Shown piece after piece: positions 1 to 7,996 of a DNA stretch of 14,754 nucleotides. Position numbers and translations under genes: made by a program. The notes beneath the pieces are model-generated. The model was not told the DNA's origin. It searched no databases and was given only the letters and a program-made list of their open reading frames with translations. How positions within the stretch are numbered: position 1 is the first letter of the stretch; each line of letters starts with the position of its first letter. Source of the stretch: Acidobacteriaceae bacterium (GTDB lineage: Bacteria > Acidobacteriota > Terriglobia > Bryobacterales > Bryobacteraceae); the NCBI GenBank assembly GCA_019239585.1, contig JAFAZU010000501.1, positions 1-14,754 on the forward strand. Reading direction: 5' to 3'.

Positions 1-156
1 GATCTGCAGCGGATTCTGGAGGGAAAAGATCCGGATGTGCAGCTGCATGCTGATGATGTTTTGTTTATTCCCAGTAATTTGGCGCAGTCGGCCACTCGAC
101 GCGCTGCCGAAGCGGCGCTCCAGATTGCGACCGGGGTCGTTATCTACCGGCACTGA
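1..156 (+). CDS. Polysaccharide export outer-membrane protein (Wza/SLBB type), C-terminal fragment
   Basis: This is the last 51 codons of a gene cut by the left edge of the window; the reading frame is open from base 1 and stops with TGA at 154-156. The visible protein ends with a D-D-V-L-F-I-P element (residues 18-24 of the fragment). That element is typical of the end of the SLBB or soluble ligand-binding repeat in polysaccharide export proteins, where a value is placed in a 'barrier' position before the last helix. It is followed by an alanine-rich helix and the tail A-T-G-V-V-I-Y-R-H. Such proteins form the outer-membrane export channel with the Wzc-like co-polymerase, and the gene for that partner begins 44 bases downstream. 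The identification rests on a short tail plus context. No signal peptide or Poly_export domain can be seen in this window. Confidence 0.7.
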   Translation, partial: DLQRILEGKDPDVQLHADDVLFIPSNLAQSATRRAAEAALQIATGVVIYRH

Positions 157-186
157 GTCATCTGTTTGAACACTCAATTTTTACAT

Positions 187-191
187 AAGGA
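187..191 (+). promoter_or_regulatory. Ribosome binding site AAGGA for the GTG start at 201
   Basis: AAGGA lies 9 bases before GTG 201, which is normal Shine-Dalgarno spacing. The competing in-frame ATG at 210 would be 18 bases away from it. The GGAGG at 203-207 is only 2 bases before that ATG, too close to serve it. The site therefore favours the GTG start. I see no convincing -35/-10 pair in the 44-base AT-rich gap 157-200, so the operon promoter is probably upstream of the window. Confidence 0.6.
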
Positions 192-200
192 AATAAATCA

Positions 201-2555
201 GTGGAGGATATGAAAAAAATTGGACGCCTCGAAGGCGGCGGAGCCCGAGTTCCCGTCATCATTGAGCCGAATCACCCCCTTGGCATAAAACCTGCGCTGC
301 CAACCGTGGGAGTGGAGGATGAACCTAAAGGCTTATTAGTCGAGTATGGTCGTTTGCTCATCGGCCACCGTTGGCGGATTGCGGCCTTCGCCGTTATTGG
401 CGCTTGCCTTGCTTTTATTATTTCTCTGACCACTCAGCCGGTTTTCCGGGCTCGGACCTCTCTTGATATTCAGAATCTGAACGTTGATTTTATGAATATG
501 CGGGCGGTGGCTCCCACCGGACAGGTAGGGCCCGCTTCCGGCGAGATCTACCTCCAGACGGAAATCAAACTGCTGCAGAGTGAAACTTTGCTCCGGCGTA
601 CGGTAAATCGCATGACGCCGGAAGCTGAGCAGATCACGACCTCTCCGACGGGCGCGCTTTTAAAGCTGAGGCGTGCGCTTCATTTGCCAGGCTCCGAACC
701 GCACTCCCCAAAACAAATCGTGGAGTATACCGCGAAAAGTGTTGCCGTCAAGCCGCTGGGTCTCACTCGCCTGGTGGAAGTGACTTGCGACTCCTGGGAC
801 GCCAAATTTGCCGCTGATTTCTGTAACGCGCTGACGGCTGAATTTCAGCAGCAGGATCGTGAAATTCGCTGGAGCGAAGCGCAAAAAACCAGTGATTGGT
901 TGTCGCGTCAACTCGCTGATGTTCGTGACCAGTTAACGGTATCCGAGAAAAAACTGCAAAGCGCGCAGGATCGGGGCGGTCTTCTCCTGAGCGGCCAGCA
1001 AAACGGCAGTGTCGGCGAACAAAGGTTGCGCGAATTGCAAAGCGAGTTGCTCAGGGCGCAAGCGGATCGAGTTGCAAAACAAGCTCAATATGAAATCAGT
1101 CGCTCGGCTCCCGTCGATTCCTTGCCTATTATTCTGGACGATTCGCAGCTTCGCGATTACCAGACAAAGCTGGTCGATTTACGTCGGACACTTGCGGAGT
1201 CCATGCCGCCGCTGACGGATGCTCATCCGAAGGTGCAGAAGCTCAAAGCCCAAATCCGGGAGCTGGAAGGGGAGTTGACTACCAAAAAGCTGAATGTGCT
1301 GGATCGCATGCGCAATGAGTTTGGAGCAGCCCGTCAGCGCGAACAGTTGCTCTTGTCTGCCTACCGTAGCCAGGAAGCGCGCGTGGCCCAGGAACTGAGC
1401 CAGGAGACCCAGATGAATATGCTGCGCCGGGATGTGGATTCCGGGCAGCAGCTCTATCAAACTCTTTCGCAACGGGTAAAAGAGGCTGGTCTTGCCTCCG
1501 CCATGCAGGCAACTACGATTCGTACGGTGGATGCGGCCACGGTACCGAACCTGCCCATCATGCCTCGTCGCGTTCGTTCAACGGCAGTGGGTCTGATTAT
1601 GGGCACGGTGATTGGAGTTTGCTTTGCGTTTTTCAAGGCAAGAACGGAAACCGTGCTGCGCACCCCCGGCGAAGCTCCGCGCTACCTCAACATTCGCGAG
1701 CTGGGGGTGATTCCTTCGGCGCGCGTAGGTCTCGGCAGGGTGTACATCAATAAGCTCATGACGCCTACTTCGATTGGCCTTCTCGCGGATGCGCCCCCTT
1801 CAAGCAGCAACCAAGCAAAAACGGACCAGGTGATTGACATGGCGACTTGGAAAGCTCATGCCTCTCTTGTGGCTGAAGCATACCGCAGCACCACGTACTC
1901 CATTCTGCTCGAAGGCCGGGAGTTCGAGAGGGGCAAGTCCTACATTATTTCAAGCCCGAGCGCGGGCGAGGGCAAAACAACAGTGACAGGTAATCTCGGT
2001 ATTGCGCTCGCACAAGCCAATCGGCGGGTTCTCGTAATTGATGGCGATTTGCGCAGGCCGAGGCTTCATAAATCGATTGGGGTTTCCAACGAGGTTGGCT
2101 TGCGGGATATCCTGCGCGGCGATATTGATTTTGAGAGAGTCCCACTCCATCAATTCTGCCGCTCTTCACAAGTGCCGAATCTGTCCATTCTGCCGAGCGG
2201 TTCCGGTTCTGAGGAACCAAGCAGCCTGCTCTACTCTCCTCGGCTGCGCTCCTTGCTGAGCCGCCTTACTAAAGAGTTTGATGTGGTTCTGATGGATACC
2301 CCTCCGGTTATGCACTTGGCCGATGCGCGCATTTTAGCAGGCGTAACGGACGGCGTCATCCTGGTATTAAGAGCGCGTTCAACAGATCGCGAAGCCGCCA
2401 TGAGCGCGCGTGATCTTTTTCATCAAGATCAAGTACGGATTGTAGGAACCATCCTGAACGACTTTGATCCGCTGTCGGAGGGGCGTACCGACTACTACGA
2501 CTCTTATTACAAGTACAGCGCCGCAAACGCGGCCGGAGACGGATGCGGAGCATGA
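201..2555 (+). CDS. Polysaccharide co-polymerase with fused tyrosine autokinase (Wzc/ExoP-like BY-kinase)
   Basis: This 784-residue protein has the usual length and layout of a proteobacterial-style Wzc. A cytoplasmic N-terminus is followed by a first membrane segment at about 60-77 and a long periplasmic Wzz region with coiled-coil heptads (about 220-440). The GNVR-like segment contains L-Y-Q-T-L-S-Q-R before the second membrane segment at about 459-477. The cytoplasmic BY-kinase domain runs from about 555. Its Walker A is S-P-S-A-G-E-G-K-T-T with Lys592. Walker A' is V-I-D-G-D-L-R-R-P with Asp614 and Asp616. Walker B is V-V-L-M-D-T-P-P with Asp699. The C-terminus carries a tyrosine cluster (Tyr765, 766, 769, 770, 772), the expected trans-autophosphorylation sites. 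The family controls chain length and assembly with Wza and Wzy in the inner membrane. The GTG start at 201 is chosen because AAGGA sits 9 bases upstream. The flippase gene starts at or just before the stop codon. No separate Wzb-like phosphatase is in the window. Confidence 0.93.
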   Translation: MEDMKKIGRLEGGGARVPVIIEPNHPLGIKPALPTVGVEDEPKGLLVEYGRLLIGHRWRIAAFAVIGACLAFIISLTTQPVFRARTSLDIQNLNVDFMNMRAVAPTGQVGPASGEIYLQTEIKLLQSETLLRRTVNRMTPEAEQITTSPTGALLKLRRALHLPGSEPHSPKQIVEYTAKSVAVKPLGLTRLVEVTCDSWDAKFAADFCNALTAEFQQQDREIRWSEAQKTSDWLSRQLADVRDQLTVSEKKLQSAQDRGGLLLSGQQNGSVGEQRLRELQSELLRAQADRVAKQAQYEISRSAPVDSLPIILDDSQLRDYQTKLVDLRRTLAESMPPLTDAHPKVQKLKAQIRELEGELTTKKLNVLDRMRNEFGAARQREQLLLSAYRSQEARVAQELSQETQMNMLRRDVDSGQQLYQTLSQRVKEAGLASAMQATTIRTVDAATVPNLPIMPRRVRSTAVGLIMGTVIGVCFAFFKARTETVLRTPGEAPRYLNIRELGVIPSARVGLGRVYINKLMTPTSIGLLADAPPSSSNQAKTDQVIDMATWKAHASLVAEAYRSTTYSILLEGREFERGKSYIISSPSAGEGKTTVTGNLGIALAQANRRVLVIDGDLRRPRLHKSIGVSNEVGLRDILRGDIDFERVPLHQFCRSSQVPNLSILPSGSGSEEPSSLLYSPRLRSLLSRLTKEFDVVLMDTPPVMHLADARILAGVTDGVILVLRARSTDREAAMSARDLFHQDQVRIVGTILNDFDPLSEGRTDYYDSYYKYSAANAAGDGCGA

Positions 2556-4147
2556 TCGCGCTATTGGAGCGAGAAGAAATCAAAGTGGAGAAGAGCGCTC
2601 CCGAGTCGGTTCCCGCTCCCCGGCAAAGCGCGGCTGCCTACCTGCTGAGCAGCACTTCGGCTCTGGGCGCAGGCGTTGTCGTTGAGCGCGGGTTTGGTTT
2701 CCTAGCAAATCTCCTGGCAGCCCGTATGGGCGGAGCCGGGACATTCGGCGCTTACTCTTTGGCGATTGCCACCGCGAACAACATTGGAACTTACGCCGCT
2801 GGTGGCATAGGGGCAACCGCGACGCGATTTTCCGGCAAGTATCCGCTGGGAACGAAAGCGTACCCGGCTTTTGTCCGGGTTTTGCTAATTGTTTCGCTGG
2901 TCTCCGCAGCCATTGCTGCCGCTATTCTCTGGGCCGGATCTGCTCCCCTGGCGCATCTTCTGCAAAAAGAAAGTCTGACGCCGTTGCTCCACTGGGCTGC
3001 CTTTTCAGCAGCGGGCATGATTCTGTTGGAGTGTTGCCGGGGATTCTTGGTCGGTCAACGCCGCCTGCTCGGCATCCTGGTCCTCTCGCTTTCCGTGGGT
3101 CTCGGAATGATTTCCTCCTTGCCCGCCATGTCGCACCTCGGACCAATCCCGATGGTTTGCAGTCAGGGCCTCCTGACAACAGCGGCTGTTCTTTTATGTC
3201 TTCTGTTGTACCGGCCGTTAGGGCTGGCTTCTCCCCTTCGGGCGAGTAAGGCGGTCCCTATCGGGCCTATGCTGCGGGAGATCTGGTCATTCACGCTGAT
3301 TCAATTGGCCGGGCTCGTGGGAATGAATGCCGCCGGATGGTGGCTGACGTCGCTGGTGGCCCGATCCGATGCTTCCATGGTGCAGATGGGCTTTTACGCG
3401 ATCGCCAATCAGTTGCGTAACATGGTGGCGCTTGCCCCTGGTTTGCTGAGCCAGAGCAGCCTGGCGGTCATGGCTGATTGCGAGGGTGATCTCGAGAAAG
3501 CTCCGGATCGAGTGATGGCGCTCTGCTCGTTTGTTGCTGTTTTAGCCTCGCTCGCGATCGCTGGTATTGGCATTATTCTGGCTCCCTGGGCGCTGACAAT
3601 CCTTTATGGGAAAGCGTATTCAGCAGCTTCGGCAGCAACCGTCCTGAGTCTTGCGACGGCGGTGGTCCACATGGGAAGTGCGCCTGCTGCGGGCCGCCTC
3701 ACCATTGTTTCGATTAAACAGAGCGGTTACATCAACACCGCTTGGGCCATTCTGGTCGCGCTCTCTGCTACTTTTTTCCTATTCCATCCCGGTAATGCGA
3801 GTATTGGCGCAGCCATTATTTTGGCAGCCCACATCCTTTCCGCTCTTTTGGTGTTGCTGGCCCTCCAACGGAAGTCGATTGTCCCTCCCGGCGTTAGTCT
3901 CACGTTTCTGACCGGTGTTGGGACAAGCATCACCATGGCTGCCCTGGCAATTGCCCGAAATGAAATGCCGGGGTCGGCTTTGCCGCTGAACTTGGCCCTC
4001 CTGGTTGTCTTTGGAGGCGGACTCGCCCTGATCTTCTCCGTGGGTCATCGTCACCATTGGCTTCCAAACCGGGCCGTTTTGATTACTCAACTAGGGTCCA
4101 AACTGCCGCTCTTAAACAAATTAAATTCGGAGCGAGTTCATGCCTGA
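2552..4147 (+). CDS. Wzx-type oligosaccharide flippase (MOP/MVF superfamily)
   Basis: This very hydrophobic protein of 531 residues (534 if ATG 2543 is used) has roughly 12-14 membrane segments spread over almost its whole length. It opens with about 30 hydrophilic residues. The first hydrophobic stretch is followed by F-G-F-L-A-N-L-L-A-A-R-M-G and G-T-F-G-A-Y-S, the typical opening of polysaccharide flippases where an arginine-bearing helix precedes 'G-x-x-x-F-G-x-Y'. The family translocates undecaprenyl-pyrophosphate-linked repeat units across the inner membrane. ATG 2552 overlaps the kinase stop as ATGA, an arrangement seen twice more in this operon. GGAGA at 2535-2539 is 12 bases before it. 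ATG 2543 is only 3 bases after that site, so I prefer 2552, but the choice is uncertain. The gene ends 8 bases inside the next glycosyltransferase. The substrate cannot be read from sequence; a lipid II-type flippase is unlikely given the neighbours. Confidence 0.87.
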   Translation: MIALLEREEIKVEKSAPESVPAPRQSAAAYLLSSTSALGAGVVVERGFGFLANLLAARMGGAGTFGAYSLAIATANNIGTYAAGGIGATATRFSGKYPLGTKAYPAFVRVLLIVSLVSAAIAAAILWAGSAPLAHLLQKESLTPLLHWAAFSAAGMILLECCRGFLVGQRRLLGILVLSLSVGLGMISSLPAMSHLGPIPMVCSQGLLTTAAVLLCLLLYRPLGLASPLRASKAVPIGPMLREIWSFTLIQLAGLVGMNAAGWWLTSLVARSDASMVQMGFYAIANQLRNMVALAPGLLSQSSLAVMADCEGDLEKAPDRVMALCSFVAVLASLAIAGIGIILAPWALTILYGKAYSAASAATVLSLATAVVHMGSAPAAGRLTIVSIKQSGYINTAWAILVALSATFFLFHPGNASIGAAIILAAHILSALLVLLALQRKSIVPPGVSLTFLTGVGTSITMAALAIARNEMPGSALPLNLALLVVFGGGLALIFSVGHRHHWLPNRAVLITQLGSKLPLLNKLNSERVHA

Positions 4148-5324
4148 GACCGCCCTCTTGTCTCAACCTGAGACTCTCGCCGGTCTTGGAAATACGGTTC
4201 GAGTACTGGCGTATGTGCATCTTCGAAACATTCACAACTCGACTGGTGCCGGCCGTGTGGCACGGCAATTGACGGCTCATTTGGCCCAAAGATCCGATGT
4301 TGATTTGCACGTTTTGGCTGATCCTTCCGATCATGCGCGGACTGTCCCGAAAGTGGGATCACCTTGGATTGGCTTCCCGTACCATTTCATTGCGTCCGAA
4401 ACATCGCGTCAGCAAGCACGCTGGTTTTTACTGGACAATCCGGCTGCGGAACGATATTGGCCGGACGCTCAAATCGTTTTCTGTACCGCTGAGTCCTATG
4501 TGCCGGTGAAGCGCGCTCGTCTCGTGGTCACGGTTCATGACGCCGCTTACTTCGAAAACTCTGCACATCGCCGGGATCGCGCCTTTTTGCAACAACAGTT
4601 CAAGTGGCGGCTTCTCTACCGGAAGCTTTCGGGAAAAGTGGACCTGTTCCATTCCGTTTCGCATTTCTCAGCGGAGCGCCTGGCTCACTTCTTTCCCGTC
4701 ATTCGCTCCCGCATTCGGGTAGTGCATAATGCGGTTACTCCGCACTTTTTCGAACCTGTCACCCCTGCCGGGCTTGATTACCTGGCGGAAACAGGGCTCA
4801 GTCAACGTCGCTTTTTGCTGATTCCCGGCGGCTTACACTTTCGCAAGAATGCCGACCTCATTCTGCAAGCTTGGCCGTGTTTACAGCAGCTCGACCGTGA
4901 TCTGAAACTGGTTGTCGTCAACCACTCGGACCCGACTTATGTCGAAAAACTCCGGGCCTTAGGCGGAGACGTTCAGATTGCCGGATTTGTTTCAGACGAC
5001 GCTTTGAAAGCACTTTATACAGCAGCGGAAGCGGTTTGGTTTCCATCTCGCTACGAAGGCTTCGGCTTGCCTGTACTCGAAGCAATGGCATGCGGAACGC
5101 CGGTGGTGACGAGCAAAGCGTCCTCGCTGCCCGAAATCGCCGGTAATGCAGCAATTCTTGTTGATCCTGCCAAAGCCGATGCTCATGCCGAAGCTCTCCA
5201 CACTCTTTTGCAAAGCCGGTCAATGCGCGATGAGCTGAAAGCTCGTGGCCGCGAGCGAGCCCTGCAGTTTACCTGGAAGAAAGCGGCAGCGGAGCTAAAA
5301 GCGCACTTTGACTCAATTATCTGA
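4140..5324 (+). CDS. Glycosyltransferase family 4 (GT-B fold), mannosyltransferase-like
   Basis: The 394-residue protein has the length and two-lobe layout of GT4 retaining glycosyltransferases. In the N-terminal acceptor lobe a glycine-rich element, S-T-G-A-G-R-V-A-R-Q-L, follows the first strand. The donor lobe starts with L-I-P-G-G-L-H-F-R-K-N, with Arg235 and Lys236 in the position that normally contacts the nucleotide phosphates. The E-x7-E signature is complete: Glu306 and Glu314 in R-Y-E-G-F-G-L-P-V-L-E-A-M. It is followed by the L-P-E-I-A-G-N-A-A sequence common in mannosyltransferase-like members. The protein would add one sugar to the lipid-linked unit at the cytoplasmic face; donor and linkage cannot be assigned. 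The ATG at 4140 overlaps the flippase gene by 8 bases and has GGAG at 4129-4132, 7 bases upstream, which supports this start and translational coupling. Confidence 0.88.
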   Translation: MPETALLSQPETLAGLGNTVRVLAYVHLRNIHNSTGAGRVARQLTAHLAQRSDVDLHVLADPSDHARTVPKVGSPWIGFPYHFIASETSRQQARWFLLDNPAAERYWPDAQIVFCTAESYVPVKRARLVVTVHDAAYFENSAHRRDRAFLQQQFKWRLLYRKLSGKVDLFHSVSHFSAERLAHFFPVIRSRIRVVHNAVTPHFFEPVTPAGLDYLAETGLSQRRFLLIPGGLHFRKNADLILQAWPCLQQLDRDLKLVVVNHSDPTYVEKLRALGGDVQIAGFVSDDALKALYTAAEAVWFPSRYEGFGLPVLEAMACGTPVVTSKASSLPEIAGNAAILVDPAKADAHAEALHTLLQSRSMRDELKARGRERALQFTWKKAAAELKAHFDSII

Positions 5325-5334
5325 ATCAATAGTC

Positions 5335-6642
5335 ATGAAGCAAACCACTTTCAACCCGTCCAGCAAAGCCGTCATCGTTCATCGTGGAGCGCGAGATGCC
5401 TATCAAGTGTCACGCGCTTTGGCGGAGGCTGGTTTGCTTGAGTCCTTAGTCACGGATCTTTACTGGCCGCAGGATCGTGAGTGGGCCAAGGCGCTGACCC
5501 GATTGCTTCCAACATCAATACGTCACATGTTGATGGCGCGATACACGCCTGGTCTCCGGTCCTCACTGGTGCGCTGGTGCTATCCGTCGGGCCCTCTTTC
5601 GTTTTTGCTCGATAAAACGCCGGGCGTTTCTTTCTCACGCCGCCAGCGAGCGCAGCGCTGGACCGATGCTGCCCTGGGATCTCTCGCTGGCCGTTTAGCG
5701 AAAAAAACCAACGCCAAGCTCCTGAGCTACAGCTACTACGGCTATCACGCTTTTTCAGCTTACCGTCGTCCGGGGATTTTGTTTCAGGTTCATCCTCATC
5801 CCGCCAGCGTTCGCCGCCTCCTCCAGCAGGAACTCGCGGCTCATCCCGAATGCCGCGCCTCGCTCGAAAAAGAGTGGGAGCTTGCTCTGCCGGAAGAAGA
5901 CTTTCAGCGTCTCACAAGAGAAACGGAGATGGCCGCGCATTTTATCTGCGCCTCCTCCTTCACCCGGAAAACATTAATCGAGAACGGAACATCTGCCAAG
6001 TTGGTCGATGTTGTTCCTTACGGTATCGACCTTCAACGGTTCCGCCCCGCTCTCCCCTCAGAGAATGAGGACTCTTCAGGCGTTTTCCGGCTTCTTTTTG
6101 TGGGGACGATCAATCAACGCAAAGGAATTAAGTATCTGCTTGAAACTTTGCGCCTCCTGCGAAGCAAGCAGATAAAGCTCATCGTCTGCGGCCGCGTGGT
6201 GGATGATCTCAAGATATTTGGGCCTTTCGGGTCGCAGGTTGAGATCCGGCCATCGGTCAGTTTTCCAGAGCTTCTCCGCGCCTATCAGGAAGCGGACCTG
6301 TTTGTTTTCCCATCCGTGGTGGAAGGGTTCGCACAAGTGCTGCTGGAGGCTTTGAGTTGCGGCCTGCCAATCTTAAGCACGACCCACACGGCGGCACCCG
6401 ATCTGATCGAGGACGGCATTCACGGCTTTGTGGTTGAGCCGCGTCGCCCGGAACTGATGGCAGGAAAAATCGAGTGGTTGGTTCAACACCGCTCGCAATT
6501 ATGCGAAATGAAGCATGCGGCGCGCGAAAGAGCGGAGCAGTTTACGTGGGACCGGTTCCGGAAGGGAATCGTAGCTTCGGTTCAATCGTTTCAGTCTGTC
6601 AGCAGCAGTGAGGAACAGGAAAGGCTGATTCAGCATGTTTGA
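5335..6642 (+). CDS. Glycosyltransferase family 4 with HPHP motif
   Basis: This 435-residue GT-B glycosyltransferase has a long acceptor lobe containing the motif Q-V-H-P-H-P (His153 and His155) followed by a glutamate-rich helix. I associate this layout with a distinct subgroup of EPS glycosyltransferases, but cannot name a donor. The donor lobe has F-V-G-T-I-N-Q-R-K-G with Arg262 and Lys263. The E-x7-E signature is Glu330 and Glu338 in V-V-E-G-F-A-Q-V-L-L-E-A-L. I chose ATG 5335, which leaves a 10-base gap after the previous stop. A TTG at 5308 in the same frame would add nine residues and overlap the upstream gene by 17 bases. Neither start has a strong Shine-Dalgarno site: GGAG at 5291-5294 is 13 bases from the TTG. 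The start is therefore open to question, but the frame is not. The gene overlaps the polymerase gene by 8 bases. Confidence 0.88.
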   Translation: MKQTTFNPSSKAVIVHRGARDAYQVSRALAEAGLLESLVTDLYWPQDREWAKALTRLLPTSIRHMLMARYTPGLRSSLVRWCYPSGPLSFLLDKTPGVSFSRRQRAQRWTDAALGSLAGRLAKKTNAKLLSYSYYGYHAFSAYRRPGILFQVHPHPASVRRLLQQELAAHPECRASLEKEWELALPEEDFQRLTRETEMAAHFICASSFTRKTLIENGTSAKLVDVVPYGIDLQRFRPALPSENEDSSGVFRLLFVGTINQRKGIKYLLETLRLLRSKQIKLIVCGRVVDDLKIFGPFGSQVEIRPSVSFPELLRAYQEADLFVFPSVVEGFAQVLLEALSCGLPILSTTHTAAPDLIEDGIHGFVVEPRRPELMAGKIEWLVQHRSQLCEMKHAARERAEQFTWDRFRKGIVASVQSFQSVSSSEEQERLIQHV

Positions 6643-7996
6643 GGCGCTCCTGTTCGTGGCTCTCGCTATTACGACTGTCGGAATTCTTATCGCCTATGAC
6701 GGCAGTCGGGATGTATTCCATCCGCTTTTTTTTATCGGGCCGATGCTGGCCTTCTTGTACGGTTGGATGCCGCTGCAACTGCTGCGCTCGGGAAGCTTGT
6801 TCCAGTATTTCGATCTCGATCAGTTGGAATCTGTACAGGGCTTGAATGTGCTGGGCATCCTAGCTTTTGTGTTGGCCTGCCTTGCCGCTGGCTGCCGTGT
6901 TCGACAGTCCCGGTCTTCGGCTCCTAAACTGTCGAGCGCAGGTTGCCGCCGTTTGCGTATCGGCGCTCTGATGGTCGGCGGCGTGGGTCTTTCCTGCTGG
7001 CTGATTTCGATCATCAACGTTGGCGGATTTGTGAATGCCTTCAGCAAGTCTTATGCGGGTGGCTGGGATGACAGCGGCTATGTGCGTGATGGAAACCTGC
7101 TGTTGTTGGTCGGTGTTCTGCTGGCGCTCGGAGCGATGGGATCGGAAGGACTCCGGTTCCCCAATCTGGCGATTGCAGCTCTTTTTGGGCTGCCGTGGCT
7201 TACACAAGCCTTGCTCACCGCGCGCCGCGGACCGACGTTTGCCATCTCCATTCTGGTTCTCATGGGCTCATATTTGATTCGCAACAAGCGACCCCCTGTT
7301 CTGTCCATGATTGCCGTGGGGGCCTTTCTTGGCTGGCTTTCTTTGTTCTTAGTAACCAACCGCGGCAACATCTATCTGGGCTCGCAAGCTGCCCTGACGA
7401 CGGATATGAAGAACATTCGCAGCATTGTCGAAAAATCAGATACGGGAAATGAATACATCTACGGTACCGGTTCGGTGGTCAGTACGGAACGGCGCGGGCA
7501 TTACTTCTGGATGCGGCGCTATCTCGCGCAACTTCTGGTGCGGCCGATTCCTAGCTCGATCTGGCCTACCAAGTATGAAGATTTTGGCGTGCCGGAGCTA
7601 TTGAGCAACGCCGGCACAGGTGAAGGCTTTGCGGATGCCTTGGGCTGGGTGGGAGCAGTCGGATCTGCTCCCGGCATTATTGCGGATCTTTGGATCGAGG
7701 TTTGGTGGCTCGCTGTGCCCTTTATGGCCGTTTTGGGGTGGGCCTATGGCTATATCTGGCGTAAAGCCGTCACAGGCGGCCCTGCCTGGAAGTGTCAATA
7801 CGTCATTGTGGCGGCGCTCTCCATGTACCTCGTCATGCAGACGATGGAGGCAGTCATTTTCCGAACCCTTCTGCTTTCCGTACCTTCCTGGCTGATTTGG
7901 AAGTGGTCCCTAAAGGCGAAAGACCAAACAGCCGAAGGAACACTATACGTCGTGGAACCAGACCTATTAAAAGAAGGAGCACTGTACCGTGCTTAA
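6635..7996 (+). CDS. Wzy-like O-antigen/oligosaccharide repeat-unit polymerase
   Basis: The 453-residue integral membrane protein has about ten to twelve hydrophobic segments, broken by one long polar loop at roughly residues 240-335. This topology, several helices followed by one large periplasmic loop and a few more helices, is that of Wzy and related ligases or polymerases. The sequence T-A-R-R-G-P-T-F at the start of a helix fits the arginine placement seen in such enzymes. The large loop contains R-P-I-P-S-S-I-W-P-T-K-Y-E-D (residues 303-316), which may be a family signature. The protein would join flipped repeat units at the periplasmic face. Wzy proteins diverge strongly, so the call rests on topology, length and the fact that the cluster needs one. 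An O-antigen ligase is the main alternative. ATG 6635 overlaps the previous gene by 8 bases, with AAGG at 6621-6624 upstream. Confidence 0.75.
   Translation: MFEALLFVALAITTVGILIAYDGSRDVFHPLFFIGPMLAFLYGWMPLQLLRSGSLFQYFDLDQLESVQGLNVLGILAFVLACLAAGCRVRQSRSSAPKLSSAGCRRLRIGALMVGGVGLSCWLISIINVGGFVNAFSKSYAGGWDDSGYVRDGNLLLLVGVLLALGAMGSEGLRFPNLAIAALFGLPWLTQALLTARRGPTFAISILVLMGSYLIRNKRPPVLSMIAVGAFLGWLSLFLVTNRGNIYLGSQAALTTDMKNIRSIVEKSDTGNEYIYGTGSVVSTERRGHYFWMRRYLAQLLVRPIPSSIWPTKYEDFGVPELLSNAGTGEGFADALGWVGAVGSAPGIIADLWIEVWWLAVPFMAVLGWAYGYIWRKAVTGGPAWKCQYVIVAALSMYLVMQTMEAVIFRTLLLSVPSWLIWKWSLKAKDQTAEGTLYVVEPDLLKEGALYRA
7974..7979 (+). promoter_or_regulatory. Strong ribosome binding site AAGGAG for the GTG start at 7989
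   Basis: AAGGAG lies inside the last codons of the polymerase gene, 9 bases before GTG 7989. It is one of the best Shine-Dalgarno matches in the operon and decides the start: GTG 7989 overlaps the polymerase stop (TAA 7994-7996) by 8 bases. Confidence 0.65.

Noticed and set aside
157..200. Possible promoter in the AT-rich gap before the kinase gene
   Set aside because: TTGAAC at 166-171 has no -10-like hexamer at suitable spacing, and the flanking genes are a standard wza-wzc pair.
5308..5334. TTG start nine codons upstream of the glycosyltransferase ATG at 5335
   Set aside because: It would overlap the previous gene by 17 bases, with its nearest GGAG 13 bases away. The ATG at 5335 is the more ordinary choice, although its own ribosome site is weak.
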